Assembly (NCBI GenBank): GCA_033809355.1
Contig: JAPXLV010000008.1
Span: forward strand, 1-60,231
Reading direction: 5' to 3'
From: T3Sed10-213 sp012519365
GTDB taxonomy: Bacteria; Planctomycetota; Phycisphaerae; Sedimentisphaerales; Anaerohalosphaeraceae
DNA: 60,231 nt
The position numbers and the translations under genes are program-made. This document shows, in pieces, positions 55,571-60,231 of this stretch. The number at the start of each line of letters is the position of its first letter. The first letter of the stretch is position 1. A model generated the notes under the pieces. It saw nothing but the letters and a program-made list of their open reading frames with translations, searched no databases and was not told where the DNA came from.

Positions 55571-56091
55571 TTCAACACTTCTTTTAAGAGGCCGACCGCC
55601 TGATCAGCATCGTTAACACATTCTATACACGCTCGAGAACGGGGGTCTTGCGATTGCATCATCTCCACCAACGGCATCCAAAAATCCCCGACCAGCACAA
55701 TGGGTTTGTTCGCCTCTGCAAAGCCTTTGTTCTTGTGCTCCCACACATGGGCCAATTCCAGCAGCGTCCCCGTTCCTCCCGGCAAGACCACATACGCATC
55801 ACCCAAGGCGATCAGCGTTGCCAGTCGCTCACTGAGCGTCTCGGTAGGGCGTTCTTCGGTAACGTACGGATTGGCCCGGCCGCGTTTGAATGCCCGACAG
55901 GTCACACCGATAACCGTCCCGCCGGCCTGGCAGGCCCCTTTGGCTGAGGCCAGCATTGTCCCGCCGTATCCGCCGTTGGCCAGCACAAAACCCGCTTTTG
56001 CCAGCTCGCGGCCTAACACCACCGCCATTTCGAAGGCTGTCTCTGTCTGAGCGGCCTTGCTCGTACCGAAAACTGTTACAGTCTTTGCCAT
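55567..56091 (-). CDS. LOG-family protein (TIGR00725-like)
   Basis: A 174-residue Rossmann protein. PGGTGTLLELAHVWEHK carries the PGGxGTxxE signature of the LOG/lysine-decarboxylase-like family, of which some members release cytokinin ribose phosphates; GGYGGTMLASAKGA is the phosphate-binding loop. The physiological substrate in this branch is unknown. Its ATG overlaps the acn stop codon by one base and its own end overlaps the next gene by four. Confidence 0.9.
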   Translation of the reverse strand: MAKTVTVFGTSKAAQTETAFEMAVVLGRELAKAGFVLANGGYGGTMLASAKGACQAGGTVIGVTCRAFKRGRANPYVTEERPTETLSERLATLIALGDAYVVLPGGTGTLLELAHVWEHKNKGFAEANKPIVLVGDFWMPLVEMMQSQDPRSRACIECVNDADQAVGLLKEVLK

Positions 56092-58061
56092 CAGTGGACA
56101 CCTTTTTTGGCCAGATTCAGCAAGCCCCCCGCCAGCAGAATATTACGATCCCGTGAGGACAGCGTCAGTTTGCCTTTGAACTCAAATCCGCCGGTCGTAT
56201 TGACAATCCGCACTTCATCAAGATTCTTGATCGTCTCGAGCAAGTCCGGAATCTCCAGCGCATCGCCGACATTGATCCGGTCATAGTCGCTCGGATCGGC
56301 AAACTCAATCGGCACAATCGCGAAGTTAATCAAATTGGCCTTGTGAATACGTTCGATGCTTTTGGCCAGTACAGCCCGCACACCCAAATACATCGGACAC
56401 AACGCCGCATGTTCGCGGCTGGAGCCTTGCCCGTAACTTTCGCCGCCGACAACCACGCCGCCGATACCTTGCTGCTTCAACGCAAGGGCGCGCTCGGCAA
56501 AGGTCGGCTGTCCCTCTTCGTTAAAGCAGTTAAATACATACCTGGAATACACCGGCACGTTCGAACGATACTTCAAAAACGGTCCGGCCGGCATAATATG
56601 ATCGGTCGTAATCTTATCCCCGCATTTGAGCAGCACCTGTCCGTTCAGGGAGGCCGGCAGGGGTTTGGGCGATTCCGGCACAACGATGGTCGGGCCGCGA
56701 TGAACCGTAATCTTGCCGGCTATTTCCGGCGGCGGGGGGGCTTCAATCATTGAATCATCAACAAAAAACGTCGTTGGCAGTTTGATTTTCGGGTAGTGCA
56801 GGCCTATCAGTTCTGTTAATTTTCGCGGATCAGTAATCTCGCCCATCAACGCTGAGGTCGCCGCTGTTTCCGGACTGACCAAATAGCATTGATCACCTTT
56901 GGTCCCCGTCCGCCCGGCAAAGTTGCGATTGAATGTCCGCAGCGTTACAACCCCGTCGGCCGGCGAAAACCCTTGCCCGATACACGGCCCGCAGGCCGAT
57001 TCAAGAATCCGAGCGCCTGAGCCAATCAACTCGGCCAGCATCCCGTTCTGAGCCAGCATCAACAAGACCTGTCGGCTCCCCGGAGCGACGGCAAACTCCA
57101 CCCCAGCATCGACAACGTGCCCTTTAAGAATCTCCCCGGCTATCATCAAATCCATAAAACTTGAGTTGGTACAGCTTCCAATAACCACTTGGGCAATCGG
57201 GCGTCCCTCAATTTCCGAAACCGGTTGGATATTGTCCGGCGATGAAGGACAGGCCGCCATGGGTTCCAGGTGCGACAAATTGATCTGAATGACCCGATCG
57301 TATTCGGCGTTGGGATCGGCGTTTAGCGGCTGATAATCGTCCGCTCGTCCCTGAGCCTCCAAAAACGCCTGCGTCATGGAGTCGCTGGGAAAAATGCTCG
57401 TCGTTACACCAAGTTCAGCGCCCATATTTGTAATCGTTGCCCGCTGAGGGACCGTCAAGGTGCTCACACCCGGCCCAAAGTACTCCACTACACATCCGAC
57501 GTTTCCTTTGGTCGTCAAGATGCGCAACAGCGTCAAGATCACATCCTTACTGGAGACCCATTCTTTCAGTTTGCCGGTCAACTCGACGCCGATCACCTTG
57601 GGACTGGTCAGATAAAACGCGCCTCCGCCCATGGCCGCGACCACATCCAGCCCGCCGGCGCCAATGGCCAGCATCCCCAATCCGCCGCCGGTCGGCGTGT
57701 GCGAATCGCTTCCCAGCAGGGTCGCCCCCGGTTTGCCGAACCGCTCCAGATGAACCTGATGGCAAATCCCGTTGCCCGGCCGGGAGTGATACACCCCGCT
57801 ACAAGCGGCGATGGTCTGAAGGTACAAATGGTCATTATGATTTTCCGGGCCGAACTGCGCCATATTGTGATCGACATAACTGACCGATAAATCAGTCTTT
57901 ACCCGACCGATTCCCATCGATTCAAACAGCAGGAACGCCGTGGTCCCGGTCGCATCCTGCGTCAGCGTCTGGTCGATTCGAATCCCGATCGGCTCGCCGG
58001 GACGAAGCTGTCCTTCCACAAGGTGGTTTTCAAGTATTTTATAAGTCAGTGTTTTCAGCAT
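56091..58061 (-). CDS. Aconitate hydratase, Aquifex type
   Basis: A 656-residue aconitase, shorter than the 890-residue AcnA form and resembling the Aquifex-type group. The iron-sulfur cysteines are in GSCTNSS and SACGPCIGQG, the N-terminal domain has DQTLTQDATGTTAFL and SDSHTPTGGGLGML, and the C-terminal swivel domain KCGDKITTDHIMPAGPFLKY. It interconverts citrate and isocitrate. GAGGAG precedes the ATG. It heads the minus-strand operon acn-LOG-unknown-hisD. Confidence 0.94.
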   Translation of the reverse strand: MLKTLTYKILENHLVEGQLRPGEPIGIRIDQTLTQDATGTTAFLLFESMGIGRVKTDLSVSYVDHNMAQFGPENHNDHLYLQTIAACSGVYHSRPGNGICHQVHLERFGKPGATLLGSDSHTPTGGGLGMLAIGAGGLDVVAAMGGGAFYLTSPKVIGVELTGKLKEWVSSKDVILTLLRILTTKGNVGCVVEYFGPGVSTLTVPQRATITNMGAELGVTTSIFPSDSMTQAFLEAQGRADDYQPLNADPNAEYDRVIQINLSHLEPMAACPSSPDNIQPVSEIEGRPIAQVVIGSCTNSSFMDLMIAGEILKGHVVDAGVEFAVAPGSRQVLLMLAQNGMLAELIGSGARILESACGPCIGQGFSPADGVVTLRTFNRNFAGRTGTKGDQCYLVSPETAATSALMGEITDPRKLTELIGLHYPKIKLPTTFFVDDSMIEAPPPPEIAGKITVHRGPTIVVPESPKPLPASLNGQVLLKCGDKITTDHIMPAGPFLKYRSNVPVYSRYVFNCFNEEGQPTFAERALALKQQGIGGVVVGGESYGQGSSREHAALCPMYLGVRAVLAKSIERIHKANLINFAIVPIEFADPSDYDRINVGDALEIPDLLETIKNLDEVRIVNTTGGFEFKGKLTLSSRDRNILLAGGLLNLAKKGVH

Positions 58062-58165
58062 GCTGAACTCCTCAAAAAGAGCAAACTTGTTTCAAAATGA
58101 TATCCCTTCGAGAAATTGCCCTCTGGTCTTTACGAATTTCAAGCCCCAAAAAGGATATAATTTCC

Positions 58166-58603
58166 TTATTTCTGTTCTTCTTTCAAAATTTCAATCGCAA
58201 TTGTGCCCAATTCGTTTTCGGCGCGGACACGCATGGCCTCAGCCTGCTCCAACAGCTCCGCTGCTTGCGGAGGCTGATAGGGTTCCATCTCAAATGTCCA
58301 CACATACGCATCAACAATCCGCTTGGGCCAGAGCACCTCAGCCACAAAATCAAAACCCGGCTGGTCATGCAAGGGGCGTTCCAATTCACGGTGTGTGTTG
58401 AGCGTTTCATAGCCGGGCTTTTCAAGGCGAACCCGATAATCACCATACCAATTAAAGTTGACCGTTACCGGAGAAGCCCCGATTTCTTCATCGTTCAGCC
58501 ATACAACCGCGCCTTCCGGCTCGGTCACAATCGTCAGACGCCGCTCAACGCAGCCAACCAAAAAGCCCATCAAAACGGCTGAGAAAAGGATTAGCTTTCG
58601 CAT
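58166..58603 (-). CDS. PEGA-domain lipoprotein
   Basis: A 145-residue protein from the ATG at 58603 with AAGGAC upstream. The signal ends in LVGC, a proper lipobox with Cys around residue 18. A single PEGA domain follows: LTIVTEPEGAVVWLNDEEIG and RVRLEKPGYETL. The C-terminal half has VLWPKRIVDAYVW and a charged helix. PEGA domains are surface beta modules, and lipoproteins of this layout are common in planctomycetes. Function unknown. Confidence 0.85.
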   Translation of the reverse strand: MRKLILFSAVLMGFLVGCVERRLTIVTEPEGAVVWLNDEEIGASPVTVNFNWYGDYRVRLEKPGYETLNTHRELERPLHDQPGFDFVAEVLWPKRIVDAYVWTFEMEPYQPPQAAELLEQAEAMRVRAENELGTIAIEILKEEQK

Positions 58604-58990
58604 TATTGTCCTTAGCAAAATAATCAGCAATATGTCCATTCAATCGCTTACAGAATACCAGCCACCCCGTCATAAATCAAAGATTTTTACGGGTTGATGC
58701 CTAATTTGCGGGAGTGCGAGGATAGTTGTTTTCCGCTGCAGGAGGGCGGACCGATGTCTCTGCGAACAGGTAACGTCGGAGTCCTGTCGGCAAATCGGGA
58801 TTGATAATCGACAGCAAAGCTGCAAGAGATGTCTTTATTGCTGCTATACAAGGCAATAAAAAAAGCGACCCCATAAAGGTCGCTTTTGCAAATGATATAG
58901 CTATTTCGAGACAAAAAAACTCCTTATCCCAAGAGAAAGGTCCTTAGGAAGATGCTCCTTTTGGATTAAGGTTCAAGCAGTCCGAATGTC
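58604..58990. other. Spacer of 387 bases
   Basis: A 75-codon minus-strand frame (58687-58914) runs through the terminator at 58857 and shows no recognisable similarity, so I do not call it a gene. Apart from that terminator, the block 58700-58850 contains GC-rich paired segments (for example GTCGGAGTC near 58775) that could be structured RNA, but it fits no riboswitch I know. Confidence 0.5.
58857..58887 (-). terminator. Intrinsic terminator of the PEP-CTERM gene
   Basis: AAGCGACC (58863-58870) pairs with GGTCGCTT (58878-58885) around a seven-base loop. On the minus strand the stem is followed by a run of T. It lies about 105 bases beyond the stop of the minus-strand gene at 58991. Confidence 0.85.
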
Positions 58991-59593
58991 TTATCCGCGT
59001 TTTCTGCCCAGCAACCCAACAACACCGCCCAGACCCAGCATCATCAACGTGGCCGGTTCGGGAACTGGCATAATCGTCAGATTCGCGCTGGCCGTGAAAT
59101 CGGCTGTGAAATCGCTTATCGGTGCCGGATCAATCTGGAACAGAATGCTCACCAACTCGCCAGAGTTATACCCCGGAGCAATTTCACTCTTTAGTGAACC
59201 TGCATCGAGGGTAACAATACCCGAGCCGCCCAGCAGCATACCTTCGTTCAGGCTTTCCAGCGTCAGTTCCTGCAAAACGCCGGACAGCAGGACAGAGCTG
59301 TCAGCGGCCGTGATGACAACCGTGCCGCTGCCGAAAACGCCGGAGGCCATGCCGCCTGCGCTGTTGTCAGCCAACAGAACAGCATTCAAGACAAAGGACG
59401 CATCCGATACCGCCATTTGGCTGCCGCTCTCGTACTGGATCACTAATTCAATGGTGTCGGAAAGTGTCAACTGACCCGATGCAAAGGTACTGGTGATATC
59501 AGCGCCGCTAATCGACGAAATATACTCGGCATGCAACGGAACTGACAACGACACTAAAGCAAGAATACACAACCCACACAGTGTCTTTTTCAT
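58991..59593 (-). CDS. PEP-CTERM sorting domain protein
   Basis: A 200-residue exported protein. The signal peptide is MKKTLCGLCILALVSL and cleaves near PLHA. The C-terminus has VPEPATLMMLGLGGVVGL and a GRKRG basic tail. The central part is Ser/Thr/Gly-rich beta sequence ending in LFQIDPAPISDF, a string nearly repeated in the partial gene downstream at 60011. GGGAG is upstream of the ATG at 59593, and a strong promoter stands at 59680-59708. Confidence 0.87.
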   Translation of the reverse strand: MKKTLCGLCILALVSLSVPLHAEYISSISGADITSTFASGQLTLSDTIELVIQYESGSQMAVSDASFVLNAVLLADNSAGGMASGVFGSGTVVITAADSSVLLSGVLQELTLESLNEGMLLGGSGIVTLDAGSLKSEIAPGYNSGELVSILFQIDPAPISDFTADFTASANLTIMPVPEPATLMMLGLGGVVGLLGRKRG

Positions 59594-59627
59594 CCCCAAA
59601 TTCTCCCATAAAAAAAGTTTTTGTTTT

Positions 59628-59649
59628 TATACCTTTTTAGAGAGGTATA
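59628..59649 (-). promoter_or_regulatory. Leader hairpin before the PEP-CTERM gene
   Basis: TATACCT (59628-59634) and AGGTATA (59643-59649) pair exactly, with an eight-base loop, in the leader between the promoter and the start codon. It may stabilise the mRNA or mask the start; no T-tract follows in the minus direction that would make it a terminator. Confidence 0.5.
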
Positions 59650-59679
59650 TTTGCACACATCTCCCATAATGTTGCCTAC

Positions 59680-59708
59680 ATTCTACTGAAATCCCTGATA
59701 AATGTCAA
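59680..59708 (-). promoter_or_regulatory. Sigma70-type promoter of the PEP-CTERM gene
   Basis: On the minus strand a perfect TTGACA (59708-59703), 17 bases, then TAGAAT (59685-59680). Transcription near 59673 gives a leader of about 80 bases. The rest of the spacer up to 59943 is AT-rich with nothing else recognised. Confidence 0.75.
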
Positions 59709-59943
59709 TAGGCTGCCTTATAAAAACTATCTAAACTCGACTAACTATTTACAAATAATGAGGTTAAAAAAATCAAAATTATTTTTTACGGGTCGATTTT
59801 TGGTTTTCGAATTGTCATTATTCAGTTCGTTCAGTAATTATTGCCCGCCTGGCGAAGGGGAAAAATCCGATCTGTCCGATTTTACACCAAGAAAAAAGTA
59901 AATTGTATATTCAAGACTTATTTTGTTTGTATTTCAGGGGCGC

Positions 59944-59985
59944 ATAAAAAATCTTCCCGATAGGTTTTTGCCTTCCGGGAAGATT
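59944..59985 (-). terminator. Intrinsic terminator of the partial PEP-CTERM gene
   Basis: AATCTTCCCG (59950-59959) pairs with CGGGAAGATT (59976-59985). On the minus strand the stem is followed by ATTTTTTAT. It lies about 25 bases past the stop codon of the gene cut by the window edge. Confidence 0.8.
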
Positions 59986-60010
59986 GATAAAACGTTCTTA
60001 AACTTTAGAA

Positions 60011-60231
60011 TTAATTGCGTTTGCGACGCAGTAATGCGCAGACACCCACACCCAGCAGGCTCAGGGTCGCCGGCTCCGGTATCGGCAGGAATGTCACATT
60101 AGTGCGACCGACATAGTCGCTTGAAAAATCGCTGATCGGAGCCGGATTGATCTGAAAGGTAATTGCCACCACGTCACCATCAATGGAATCGGCACCAATG
60201 GACGCCAGCAGCAGGGAATCACCATCGATCG
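60011..60231 (-). CDS. PEP-CTERM sorting domain protein, 3' part only
   Basis: Only the C-terminal 73 residues are inside the window; the gene continues beyond its end. The reading frame ends in FLPIPEPATLSLLGVGV and the basic tail LLRRKRN, a clear PEP-CTERM. The upstream string FQINPAPISDF matches LFQIDPAPISDF of the gene at 58991, so the two are paralogues, probably from a local duplication. The gene is followed by its own terminator (59944-59985). Confidence 0.85.
   Translation of the reverse strand, partial: IDGDSLLLASIGADSIDGDVVAITFQINPAPISDFSSDYVGRTNVTFLPIPEPATLSLLGVGVCALLRRKRN

Noticed and set aside
58680..58860. Possible cyclic di-GMP riboswitch
   Set aside because: GCAAAGC and GGTAACG-like strings are present but the order and pairing do not fit the known motif on either strand.

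Overview
The window looks like a chromosomal segment from a planctomycete, most plausibly of the class Phycisphaerae. This is an inference from combined traits: secreted proteins with PEP-CTERM tails, a GH43 glycosidase with a dockerin-like tail, a type II secretion/pilin-type prepilin, a PknB-like kinase with one membrane anchor, an Aquifex-type aconitase, and a bacterial ribosomal gene order without rpmD. No rRNA, CRISPR array, prophage or transposase gene was seen.

Layout. (1) 1-860: a small GIY-YIG nuclease gene set between two copies of a hairpin-bearing direct repeat. (2) 985-10020: a probable lipoprotein, a PEP-CTERM protein, a prepilin on the minus strand, purD, a very large AsmA-like envelope protein and a secreted HEAT-repeat protein. 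(3) 10078-44477: one uninterrupted plus-strand information-processing supercluster: tRNA-Thr, tuf, rpmG, tRNA-Trp, secE, nusG, rplK-rplA-rplJ-rplL, rpoB-rpoC, rpsL-rpsG-fusA, then the S10, spc and alpha operons through rplQ, followed by a HIT protein. Beta, str, S10, spc and alpha blocks are contiguous. Strong sigma70-like promoters stand before tRNA-Thr and at the end of fusA, and stem-loops lie in several of the larger spacers. (4) 44488-44648: initiator tRNA-Met with its own promoter and terminator. (5) 44941-60231: accessory metabolism and envelope genes: a DUF3616-like secreted protein plus Ser/Thr kinase pair, a clan GH-A glycosidase, an ACT-domain protein, an FKBP isomerase, the GH43 enzyme, an acn-LOG-unknown-hisD minus-strand operon, a PEGA lipoprotein and two neighbouring related PEP-CTERM proteins, the second cut by the window edge.

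The most unusual observation is ribosomal protein L22 (rplV, 31299-31847). About 70 residues resembling an XRE/lambda-repressor-like helix-turn-helix precede an otherwise normal L22 body, in a single reading frame inside the S10 operon. If confirmed, a ribosomal protein with a built-in DNA- or RNA-binding domain would be a candidate autoregulator or transcription-translation link. Secondary points are the GIY-YIG gene between hairpin repeats, the long S10 leader behind an extended -10 promoter that overlaps the fusA stop codon, the rplL-rpoB spacer with a stem-loop and a 15-codon mini-ORF, the absence of rpmD, and the paired PEP-CTERM genes.

All calls come from reading the sequence. Start codons were chosen by Shine-Dalgarno matches and family lengths, and alternatives are noted.
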